NCBI GenBank assembly: GCA_002350545.1
Contig: DEEY01000014.1
Span: forward strand, 320-7,058
DNA: 6,739 nucleotides
Source of the DNA: Candidatus Saccharibacteria bacterium UBA2866
GTDB taxonomy: Bacteria; Patescibacteriota; Saccharimonadia; Saccharimonadales; Saccharimonadaceae
Direction: 5' to 3'
Shown: positions 1 through 5,951 of the stretch, piece by piece
How positions within the stretch are numbered: position 1 is the first letter of the stretch
How the letters are laid out: each line of letters starts with the position of its first letter
Program-made: the position numbers and the translations under genes
Notes under the pieces: model-generated
Told to the model about the DNA's origin: nothing
Databases searched by the model: none
Seen by the model: only the letters and a program-made list of their open reading frames with translations

Positions 1-39
1 TTCTCCAACTTTAGCAATACCTATAAACTTGTCTTTCAT
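1..39 (-). CDS. AbrB/SpoVT/MazE-type DNA-binding protein, N-terminal 13 codons only
   Basis: Partial gene that runs off the left edge of the window. The visible product is MKDKFIGIAKVGE. The 'K-V-G-E' ending is how many swapped-hairpin (AbrB/SpoVT/MazE) regulators begin, normally followed by a 'KGQIVIPKEAR'-like strand that would lie outside this window. Such proteins are small dimeric DNA binders that act as transition-state regulators or as antitoxins. The start is well supported: ATG at 39-37 is preceded by AAGGAG at 51-46 with a 6-nt spacer. It has its own promoter (see 83-111) and a cluster of AGTAT elements around the transcription start, which would suit autoregulation. The family call rests on 13 residues and the start context only. 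The rest of the protein, and any toxin partner, cannot be seen. Confidence 0.55.
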   Translation of the reverse strand, partial: MKDKFIGIAKVGE

Positions 40-53
40 ATGTGTCTCCTTAA

Positions 54-80
54 AGTATGACTTGTTATACTTTTCATACT
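54..80. repeat. Inverted repeat AGTATGA-N13-TCATACT, operator candidate
   Basis: A perfect 7-bp inverted repeat (54-60 and 74-80, 13-bp loop) lies between the -10 box and the ribosome site of the AbrB-like gene, over the predicted transcription start. A further ATACT sits at 67-71. The 8-mer TAAAGTAT occurs both at 51-58 and at 108-115, the latter touching the -35 box. In all, four AGTAT/ATACT elements lie in 62 bp. This layout fits an operator for an autoregulated dimeric protein, but in AT-rich DNA some of it could be chance. Confidence 0.4.
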
Positions 81-82
81 AA

Positions 83-111
83 ATTATATACCTGTTTTAT
101 ACAAAAGTAAA
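83..111 (-). promoter_or_regulatory. Sigma-70-type promoter of the AbrB-like gene
   Basis: On the minus strand there is a perfect -10 hexamer TATAAT at 88-83. A -35-like TTTACT lies at 111-106 and matches TTGACA at four of six positions, with a 17-bp spacer. Transcription would start near position 76 and give a leader of about 36 nt that contains the AAGGAG ribosome site. It lies in the only long gap of the window and points away from the M16 gene's end, into the AbrB-like gene. Confidence 0.6.
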
Positions 112-143
112 GTATCGTAGGATTAATCTGCCTAATCCGCTGT

Positions 144-183
144 AAAAATTATCAATGGCGTGAGCTCAAGCGAATAAATTGAT
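144..183 (-). terminator. Weak intrinsic terminator after the M16 peptidase gene
   Basis: Three bases past the M16 stop codon, the minus strand carries ATCAAT (183-178), a 21-nt loop, then ATTGAT (156-151), followed by AATTTTT (150-144). The loop holds the palindrome TGAGCTCA (161-168) and can form a few inner G-C pairs (171-170 with 159-158). The outer stem is short and AT-rich, so it would be a weak terminator. Its position, directly after the last gene of the block and before a fresh promoter, is the main argument for it. Confidence 0.4.
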
Positions 184-185
184 TA

Positions 186-1457
186 TTAGAAATTTAATCT
201 GTTTTCTAATTCAGAAATAAACGCCTTCTCAACACTAGACACCGCTGCAAACCCCTTAATCCCTGAACCCGCAAATTCACGCGCGAGTTCAATCATCTTA
301 AACTTATCAATCGACTTAATCAAATTTGGCATATTATCGTATTTTTCAATCGTGCCATTAGTAAAGAATCCATCCGCATAATAATCCGCAATCTGACCCA
401 CCGTTTGCGCCCCCATCTGGAATCTACCCATTGCATATGATTTTGCTGCCAAAAAGTCCATATCTAATATATCGCCGTTTAATGCTTTCATTAATTCCGT
501 CTGAATCAACTCAAACAGTTCTTCTGCATTTTCAATATTTACTTCTCCATCGAAGTCCCAATACGAATTATGCGCGTTTGAGGCAATCGAGGAGCCCATT
601 CCATAAACTAATCCTCGCTTCCGAGCCGCCCCAAAAATCTTCGAATTCGTCGTCCCGTTCAAAATATGGTTCAAGCAATTCATCGCAAACACTTCTGACG
701 GATCAAGATGCCTTGGTGTCACCAACGAAAAACCAAACGTAATATTAGAAGCATCTTTTCTTCTGATTGACACCGCTTCCGACGAATGTAAATCAGTCAG
801 CGGAATTTCAAATTCTCGCCCCTCCTTCAAATTCCATCCTTCCAGCATTTTCGTTATCTTATGTTTTCTACCCTTCAAACGGCCTGCAATAATAAATCTC
901 ATATTCTTTGCCGTATGCGTCCTTCGATAATGTTCTCTAATATCTTTTAAGTCTATGTTCGCAATCGTATCTCGCCTTTGCGACAAATCCAACACGTCTT
1001 CACCTACTGCCTGTTGCACACGCGGCCACAACAATCGATAATAATCATTCATATAACCAGTGAGCTCTGAGCGCACATTTGATTTCTCCGATTTTAATTC
1101 CTCTTCATTAAATCTCGGTTCACAAATCGACACCTGCTGAAGTTCCATGATTCTTTCCCACTCAAAATCCGCACATTCCGTCTCGTAACAAACCGAAATA
1201 TCACTCGTCCAGGCATTATGATACGCTCCATTTTTAGTAAACTCCGCCTCAAAGGCTTGTTCATCACGGTATTTCGCATTTGCTCCAAACGCCAAATGTT
1301 CTACCACATGCGGTATTTCGTATACATATTTATTTTTCGCATACAACATTCCCGCCCGAAACTGAATTCGGGTAGACATCACCGACGCGCCCGGAATATC
1401 AATCAAAAGCCCCTTCGCCCCATTCTTGAGTGTAATCTCTTCTACTGAATGCTTCAT
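186..1457 (-). CDS. M16 family (pitrilysin/insulinase-like) zinc metallopeptidase
   Basis: 423 residues, the usual size of a two-domain M16B protein: an N-terminal catalytic half (about 1-190) and a C-terminal M16_C-type half (about 195-415). The inverted zinc motif HxxEH is intact as H50-V-V-E53-H54. E131, 77 residues after H54 within 'EKSNVRSEL', is at the position of the third zinc ligand in pitrilysin and processing peptidases. The C-terminal half carries 'RGLVY' (R281, Y285), the substrate-binding Arg/Tyr pair of the family. It is therefore predicted to be catalytically active, degrading peptides or small proteins inside its clamshell. I see no signal peptide or membrane segment, so it is probably cytoplasmic. 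The usual 'GxAHxxEH' context is changed to 'IPHVVEH'. M16B proteins are often encoded as an active/inactive pair, but only one copy is here. It starts 18 bp after the secA stop and is probably cotranscribed. No SD precedes ATG 1457 (upstream bases TATACTTATTAACTT). The start is still preferred because the family's first strand 'ITLKNG' begins at residue 8. Substrate unknown. Confidence 0.88.
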   Translation of the reverse strand: MKHSVEEITLKNGAKGLLIDIPGASVMSTRIQFRAGMLYAKNKYVYEIPHVVEHLAFGANAKYRDEQAFEAEFTKNGAYHNAWTSDISVCYETECADFEWERIMELQQVSICEPRFNEEELKSEKSNVRSELTGYMNDYYRLLWPRVQQAVGEDVLDLSQRRDTIANIDLKDIREHYRRTHTAKNMRFIIAGRLKGRKHKITKMLEGWNLKEGREFEIPLTDLHSSEAVSIRRKDASNITFGFSLVTPRHLDPSEVFAMNCLNHILNGTTNSKIFGAARKRGLVYGMGSSIASNAHNSYWDFDGEVNIENAEELFELIQTELMKALNGDILDMDFLAAKSYAMGRFQMGAQTVGQIADYYADGFFTNGTIEKYDNMPNLIKSIDKFKMIELAREFAGSGIKGFAAVSSVEKAFISELENRLNF

Positions 1458-1475
1458 AAGTTAATAAGTATATGG

Positions 1476-4271
1476 CTATTTCTTTTTTCGGCCAGCCTTT
1501 TTCTTGGATTTGGATTTAGATTTTTTAGATTTCGAACCCGACTTCCTACTAGTGCTCCTCTTAGGCACCGACTTACCAGAAGATTTTTTCTTAAATTCAC
1601 TATCCAAATTCTTCTCACCTTTAGAAATCTCGTTCACGCCCCGTTCAGTCTGTGATTCAGCCATCTTGGTAAGCTCGGACTCATATTCCTCACCATCCGT
1701 CACATCATCGGCTGCTGCCTCAGTCGGTGTAATCGTGAGCAAAATCTTCAAAACTTCCTCACGCAAATTCCTTTGTAAACCATCAAACAATTTTTGCGAT
1801 TCCGAACGATACTCCACCAAAGGATCTCTTTGTCCTACCGAACGCCAGTGAATACCCTCGCGAAGATGCTGCATATTCTCAAGGTGTTGCATCCACAAGG
1901 TATCGAGCACCTTAAGGTACACTTCACGCTCCACCTTTCGCATTGTTTCTGCACCGAATTTCTCTTCCTGATCCTTGTAAGCCTCTTCCACTGCTTCAAG
2001 CGCCATCTTTTCACGATCTTTTTCCTTACGCACTACACCAATACCATGGATCAGTTCGTCATCAAACATCGGGAATGCTGCCTTAAATTCCTCATCAAAT
2101 CGCTTATTCACTCGTGACGAAAACTCTGTTAGAGTTTTCACTTCATCTCGCATCAACCGTTTAATTTCCGGATAGATATCGTCTCCCATCAAAATTTTTC
2201 TGCGCATCATATACACTACTTTACGATGCCGGTTAATCACGTTATCGTACTGTACCACATTCTTCCGTGAATCAAAGTTAAACCCTTCAATTCGTTTCTG
2301 TGCTGCTTCAAGAGTCTTCGAAATCGATTTAGTCTGAATTGGCATATCTTCTTCTACGCCTAACCGTGTCATTAACGTCTTTACTCTATCTCCTTGGAAA
2401 ATACGCATCAAATCGTCTTCGCAAGACACAAAGAATTGTGTTGTACCAGGGTCACCCTGACGACCGCCTCGGCCTCTCAACTGATTATCCACCCGCCTTG
2501 AGTCATGCCTTGCCGAACCAATTACCACGAGTCCACCAAGTTCCTTCACCCCTTCGCCTAACTTAATATCTGTACCACGTCCTGCCATATTAGTAGCAAG
2601 CGTAATTGCGCCTTTTTCGCCAGCTTTCGCAATAATTGCTGCCTCACGCTCGTTATTTTTCGCATTCAAAATCTCATATGGCAAACCATACTGCTCCAAA
2701 TACGAAGCAATCTCCTCGTTGTTCGCAATCGAGTCCGAGCCCACGAGCACCGGTTGCCCTTTTTCATGATATTTCTTAATTTCTTCTGCAATCGCTTTTA
2801 ACTTTCCAGCCTTTGTTTTATAAATCAAGTCATCTTTATCCACACGAATAATTGGCTTATTTGGCGGAATTTGTATTACTTCCAAAGCATAAATCTGCCT
2901 AAACTCTTCTGCTTCAGTAAACGCTGTACCAGTCATACCAGACAGTTTCTTGTACAAACGGAAGAAATTCTGGAAGGAAATCGTCGCAAGCGTCATCGAT
3001 TCTTGCTTTACTGCCACACCCTCTTTAGCCTCAATCGCCTGGTGTAACCCCTCATTATAGCGTCGCCCCTGCATCAAACGACCGGTGTGTTCGTCCACAA
3101 TAATCACTTCACCCGAATTTGTTACCACGTAATCTTTATCACGCTTAAACACTACTTCTGCCCGAATTGCCTGCTCCAAATGATAAACAAGTGGCGTGTT
3201 TTTAGTTGAGTAAATGTTGTCCACGCCCAAAATATCTTGTACTTTTTCAATGCCTTTATCGGTTAATGTTACCGAACGTCTCTTTTCATCAAATATATAA
3301 TCTTCTGGCGTCAATCTCGAAGCTACTTTTGCAAACTGATAGTATTGCTCCGGATTATCTCCTGCTGGCGCCGAAATAATGAGCGGCGTCCTTGCCTCAT
3401 CAATCAAAATCGAGTCCACCTCATCCACAATTGCAAAGTTTAGCTCTCTTTGACGTAGATACTGTACTTCTGAAGTCATATTATCGCGCAAATAATCAAA
3501 GCCAAATTCGTTATTTGTCCCATAAGTAATATCCGCGGCATAAGCCTCTTTCCTGGTACAAGGCTTCAAATGGAAAAATCTCTCGTCATCGTGTTCGTCG
3601 TTCTCGTATTCCGCATCATAAATAAACGACGCTTCATTAATAATCACCCCAACAGTCAAACCTAAGAAATCGTATACCGGTCCATTCCAGCCTGCATCAC
3701 GTTGCGCCAAATAATCATTTACCGTTACCACATGCACACCACGCCCTGTCAAACCATTAAGGTAGGCCGGCAACATTGCTACAAGCGTTTTACCTTCGCC
3801 AGTTTTCATTTCCGCTACCGCACCTTCATTTAGGACCATCCCACCAATCAACTGCACATCATATGGACGCATCCCCAAAACCCTTTTCGATGCTTCTCGT
3901 GCTACCGCAAACGCATCTGGTAAAATCTCGTTCAAAATCTTAGTATCATCTACAGGTGGACGTTTTTTGCCGGTTTTATTAATCCCTTCTTCTGCTCGCG
4001 CTGTTTTTAATGCCTTATTAATCTTTCGCTTAAAAATCTCTGTCTGCTCTTTCAGCTCTTCATCAGACATTTTCTCATATTTCGGCTCTAGCTTAGTGAT
4101 TTCTTGTGCTTTTTTCCACAATCTTTTCAAAACTCTCTTCTGCGCATCACCGAATACGCCTTGCAAAAACTTTGTCAATGCAGTCTTATCTGCCAACTTA
4201 TCAGTTGGTTTCTTTTCCTTCCGATGCTTAGTCGGCGCCTTCACGGACTTATCAACTTTTTTCTTCGGCAT
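1476..4271 (-). CDS. secA: Preprotein translocase ATPase SecA
   Basis: Motor that pushes unfolded preproteins through the SecYEG channel at the cytoplasmic membrane. 931 residues. Walker A is 'MKTGEGKT' at 155-162, with K161 binding phosphate. Walker B/DEAD-like 'DEVD' is at 283-286 and is followed by 'SILIDEARTPLIISAPA', the start of the preprotein-crosslinking domain (about 290-430). 'SGMTGTA' is at 444-450. NBD2 carries 'ATNMAGRGTDIKLG' (559-572) and 'QLRGRGGRQGDPG' (597-609), which contains the arginine finger region. The helical scaffold/wing part includes 'LDTLWMQHLENMQHLREGIH' (789-808) and 'DPLVEYRSESQKLF' (816-829). Residues 218-240 form a charged insert before 'KEAYAADITYGTNNEFGFDY'; E. 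coli SecA is shorter here. The N-terminus has an extra lysine-rich stretch (12 Lys/Arg in residues 1-30). It is real, because the next Met is M68, inside the conserved part. The C-terminus lacks the cysteine zinc motif that binds SecB and instead ends in a Lys/Ser tail (894-931). It lies 44 bp downstream of hpf, with its own promoter and a doubled SD. Confidence 0.98.
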   Translation of the reverse strand: MPKKKVDKSVKAPTKHRKEKKPTDKLADKTALTKFLQGVFGDAQKRVLKRLWKKAQEITKLEPKYEKMSDEELKEQTEIFKRKINKALKTARAEEGINKTGKKRPPVDDTKILNEILPDAFAVAREASKRVLGMRPYDVQLIGGMVLNEGAVAEMKTGEGKTLVAMLPAYLNGLTGRGVHVVTVNDYLAQRDAGWNGPVYDFLGLTVGVIINEASFIYDAEYENDEHDDERFFHLKPCTRKEAYAADITYGTNNEFGFDYLRDNMTSEVQYLRQRELNFAIVDEVDSILIDEARTPLIISAPAGDNPEQYYQFAKVASRLTPEDYIFDEKRRSVTLTDKGIEKVQDILGVDNIYSTKNTPLVYHLEQAIRAEVVFKRDKDYVVTNSGEVIIVDEHTGRLMQGRRYNEGLHQAIEAKEGVAVKQESMTLATISFQNFFRLYKKLSGMTGTAFTEAEEFRQIYALEVIQIPPNKPIIRVDKDDLIYKTKAGKLKAIAEEIKKYHEKGQPVLVGSDSIANNEEIASYLEQYGLPYEILNAKNNEREAAIIAKAGEKGAITLATNMAGRGTDIKLGEGVKELGGLVVIGSARHDSRRVDNQLRGRGGRQGDPGTTQFFVSCEDDLMRIFQGDRVKTLMTRLGVEEDMPIQTKSISKTLEAAQKRIEGFNFDSRKNVVQYDNVINRHRKVVYMMRRKILMGDDIYPEIKRLMRDEVKTLTEFSSRVNKRFDEEFKAAFPMFDDELIHGIGVVRKEKDREKMALEAVEEAYKDQEEKFGAETMRKVEREVYLKVLDTLWMQHLENMQHLREGIHWRSVGQRDPLVEYRSESQKLFDGLQRNLREEVLKILLTITPTEAAADDVTDGEEYESELTKMAESQTERGVNEISKGEKNLDSEFKKKSSGKSVPKRSTSRKSGSKSKKSKSKSKKKAGRKKK

Positions 4272-4274
4272 AAA

Positions 4275-4292
4275 AACTCCTAATACTCCTAA
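4275..4292 (-). promoter_or_regulatory. Tandemly duplicated Shine-Dalgarno before secA
   Basis: Two adjacent 9-bp units, TTAGGAGTA (4292-4284) and TTAGGAGTT (4283-4275), differ at one base and each contain AGGAG. The proximal AGGAG (4281-4277) is 5 nt from the secA ATG and the distal one (4290-4286) is 14 nt away. The proximal copy alone is well placed for initiation. The distal one may act as a standby site or may be a neutral duplication. Confidence 0.6.
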
Positions 4293-4304
4293 ATATTACC
4301 CCTC

Positions 4305-4332
4305 ATTATACCACACTATTTCCGCTTGATAA
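4305..4332 (-). promoter_or_regulatory. Extended -10 promoter of secA
   Basis: Minus strand: TGG (4313-4311) directly before TATAAT (4310-4305) makes a perfect extended -10 element. It lies in the gap between the hpf stop and secA. The -35 is weak: TTATCA (4332-4327, 16-bp spacer, four of six matches) lies inside the last codons of hpf. Transcription should begin near 4298 and leave a leader of about 27 nt that holds both SD copies. The 10-mer GTGGTATAAT (4314-4305) is identical to the one before serS. secA can thus be made independently of, as well as together with, the upstream genes. Confidence 0.65.
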
Positions 4333-4678
4333 AGAGGTTTTTCAAGCTCTTTCTTTGCCGATGTGGTTGCATTTCTAGTTTGTAGCGCCGAATTTGTCCA
4401 GTCAATTTTGCTTCAACCAAATCTACGCCCGCAAACACGTTCGAACATTCATCTTTTGCTGCAAGCACCTTGCCACCCTTCACATCTAAAGCCGCCGAAA
4501 TTTCATATTTATCCGTCTTACCTTTCCCGATTTCTGTCACCATCACCTTCGCTGATACACCTTTCTTTGCTCTACGCGGCAAATATCTATCCAATTTTCC
4601 AAGTCTTTTCACCACATATTTCTTAAATGGCTCTTCGATTTTATATCCTTTGCTATTTACTTCGATTTTTTCAATCAT
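4316..4678 (-). CDS. hpf: Ribosome hibernation factor, short HPF/RaiA (YfiA) type
   Basis: 120 residues. The family binds the 30S subunit in the mRNA/tRNA channel and inactivates or protects ribosomes when growth slows. The pattern fits the beta-alpha-beta-beta-beta-alpha fold: a first strand 'IEVNSKGYKI' (4-13), helix 'PFKKYVVKRLGKLDRYLPRR' (17-36), strands around 42-50, 58-67 and 70-74, and a second helix starting in 'AKDECSNVFAGVDLVEAKL' (73-91). It ends in a basic tail ('HRQRKSLKNLFIKRK', 106-120), as expected of an rRNA binder. It lacks the C-terminal dimerisation domain of long HPF, which is about 180-190 residues, so it should not form 100S dimers in the Firmicutes way. Whether it behaves like RaiA/YfiA or like short HPF cannot be told. 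ATG 4678 abuts the serS stop (TAAATG) and uses AAGGAGG at 4693-4687, inside serS. An hpf gene just before secA is also the arrangement in Bacillus. Confidence 0.9.
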   Translation of the reverse strand: MIEKIEVNSKGYKIEEPFKKYVVKRLGKLDRYLPRRAKKGVSAKVMVTEIGKGKTDKYEISAALDVKGGKVLAAKDECSNVFAGVDLVEAKLTGQIRRYKLEMQPHRQRKSLKNLFIKRK

Positions 4679-5923
4679 TTAGAGTTCCTCCTTATTATTT
4701 AAATACGGTTGCAAAACTTTTGGCACTTTAAACTTACCCTCCGGCGTCGCATAATTTTCCAATAATACTACTAGCGCTCGCGCCAAAGGAATCGCCGTTC
4801 CATTCAAAGTATGCACAAATTCCACGGTCCCATCCTTTCGACGCACTCTCACATTACAAGACCGCGCCTGAAAATCTGTACAATTCGAACACGAAGTAAT
4901 CTCCTGATACTTTTGATTAACTGGCGACCAGTATTCCATATCATATTTTTTTGCCGCTGGCGCACCAAGATCACCCGCCGCAATATTCACCACATGATAA
5001 GGGATTTCTAATCCTTGCCAAATCTCTTCTTCAATCGCAAGCAACTTTTCGTGCATCTCCTTTGAATTTTCCGGTAAACAGAAAATGTACATTTCTAGTT
5101 TATTGAACTGATGCACTCGGAATAATCCTCGCGTATATTTCCCATACGCCCCTGCTTCTTTCCTAAAACACGGGGAATAGCCTGCATAAAGCAGTGGTAA
5201 TTTATCCTCATCCAGTATTTCATCCATATGGTAACCAGTGAGTGGCATTTCTGCCGTCGCAATCATCGCGAGGTCTTCCCCTTCAATAAAGTATTCATCA
5301 GACTGTTCACTGCTCCGCGGATTAAACCCGCAACCCTCTAATACTCTTGAGGACACCATGTCCGGCACTGTCATATAGGTAAAACCATGCTCCTGCATTT
5401 TTGAAAGCCCATATTGCAAAAGCGCATTCTCAAGTAATGCTAGTCCACCCTTCAAATAATAAAACTTCGCTCCCGCCACTTTTGCTCCACGTTCAAAATC
5501 CACCCAATCCCGACTCACTGCAAAATCTAAATGATCTACGCCTTTTTCATGATTCTCGCCCCATTTTTTTATTTCTACTGAATCTTCCTCACCCCCTAGT
5601 GGCACATCGTCAAAAATCACGTTCGGAACCTGCTTCAACCGCTCCTTCACCTCAGTTTCTATCGTACTAAGCGCCTGTTCTTTTGCCGAAAGCTCCTCTT
5701 TAATCCTCTTTCCTTCTGCAATCAGCTCCGGTGACGGCTTACCGCCTTTCATTTTGGCAGCCGTTTCATTCCTCAGTTTCCGAAGTTCCTCGACTTCAGT
5801 CAATTCAATCTTACGTTTATCGTCTAGTTCTAGTAGTTCGGGTATGTTTACTTTGTATCCTTTTTCTTTCGCAGACTTTTCTACGAGTTCCAGATTATCT
5901 CTGATAAACTTCACATCTAACAT
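4679..5923 (-). CDS. serS: Seryl-tRNA synthetase
   Basis: Class II aminoacyl-tRNA synthetase that activates serine with ATP and loads tRNA-Ser (also tRNA-Sec where present); cytoplasmic. 414 residues, near the bacterial norm (E. coli 430). The N-terminus 'MLDVKFIRDN' is typical and leads into the long antiparallel coiled coil (about 27-100) that grips the long variable arm of tRNA-Ser. The catalytic part has the serine-site TAE (223-225), motif 2 'FRKEAGAYGKYTRGLFRVHQ' (253-272) continued by FNKLE (273-277), the conserved 'SCSNCTDFQARS' (344-355), and motif 3 'GTAIPLARALVVLLENY' (375-391) with the ATP-binding R382. All key residues are present. The gene starts 28 bp after the rsmA stop and ends flush against hpf. 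An extended -10 box lies only 6 bp before the ATG, so a leaderless transcript is likely, and the AGAGGT in between is too close to act as an SD. The start choice is supported by the family-typical N-terminus. Confidence 0.98.
   Translation of the reverse strand: MLDVKFIRDNLELVEKSAKEKGYKVNIPELLELDDKRKIELTEVEELRKLRNETAAKMKGGKPSPELIAEGKRIKEELSAKEQALSTIETEVKERLKQVPNVIFDDVPLGGEEDSVEIKKWGENHEKGVDHLDFAVSRDWVDFERGAKVAGAKFYYLKGGLALLENALLQYGLSKMQEHGFTYMTVPDMVSSRVLEGCGFNPRSSEQSDEYFIEGEDLAMIATAEMPLTGYHMDEILDEDKLPLLYAGYSPCFRKEAGAYGKYTRGLFRVHQFNKLEMYIFCLPENSKEMHEKLLAIEEEIWQGLEIPYHVVNIAAGDLGAPAAKKYDMEYWSPVNQKYQEITSCSNCTDFQARSCNVRVRRKDGTVEFVHTLNGTAIPLARALVVLLENYATPEGKFKVPKVLQPYLNNKEEL
4687..4693 (-). promoter_or_regulatory. 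Ribosome binding site of hpf inside the serS 3' end
   Basis: AAGGAGG on the minus strand is made by the Lys-Glu-Glu codons of the SerS C-terminus (NNKEEL-stop). It has an 8-nt spacer to the hpf ATG at 4678. Ribosomes finishing serS uncover this site, so hpf translation is probably coupled to serS. It also fixes the hpf start. Confidence 0.75.
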
Positions 5924-5929
5924 ACCTCT

Positions 5930-5938
5930 ATTATACCA
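5930..5938 (-). promoter_or_regulatory. Extended -10 promoter of serS, predicted leaderless start
   Basis: TGG (5938-5936) plus TATAAT (5935-5930) on the minus strand forms a perfect extended -10 within the 28-bp rsmA-serS gap. No good -35 is seen; TTCTTA at 5958-5953 (17-bp spacer) matches at three positions. With the usual 6-7 bp from the -10 box to the start point, transcription would begin at or next to the A of the serS ATG (5923). Confidence 0.6.
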
Positions 5939-5951
5939 CCATTTAGCTATT

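Noticed and set aside
120..138. Inverted repeat GGATTA-N7-TAATCC as a terminator or operator
   Set aside because: The 6-bp stem is followed on the minus strand by TACGATAC rather than a T-run, and it lies upstream of the -35 box without overlapping it. It could be an activator site, but nothing supports that.
431..742. 103-codon plus-strand frame opposite the M16 gene (and similar ones at 1504-1851, 1794-2117 and 4363-4626)
   Set aside because: All lie antisense to genes with clear family motifs, show low-complexity His/Leu/Ser composition and have no recognisable domain.
1476..1589. Lys/Ser-rich SecA tail as a frameshift artefact
   Set aside because: The reading frame runs unbroken from the conserved scaffold domain through an acidic linker into the tail. 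Basic, low-complexity SecA tails are plausible in lineages lacking the zinc motif, and the tail ends at a normal stop 18 bp before the next gene.
3967..4329. 120-codon open frame on the plus strand opposite the start of secA
   Set aside because: It is antisense to highly conserved SecA residues, is Phe/Ser-rich as the complement of Lys/Glu-rich codons would be, and has no clear SD. It is a shadow frame.
4316..4678. Truncated long HPF that lost its dimerisation domain through a frameshift
   Set aside because: The protein ends in a normal basic tail and is followed by the secA promoter. The downstream 44 bp have no room for, and no trace of, a C-terminal domain, so it is simply the short form.
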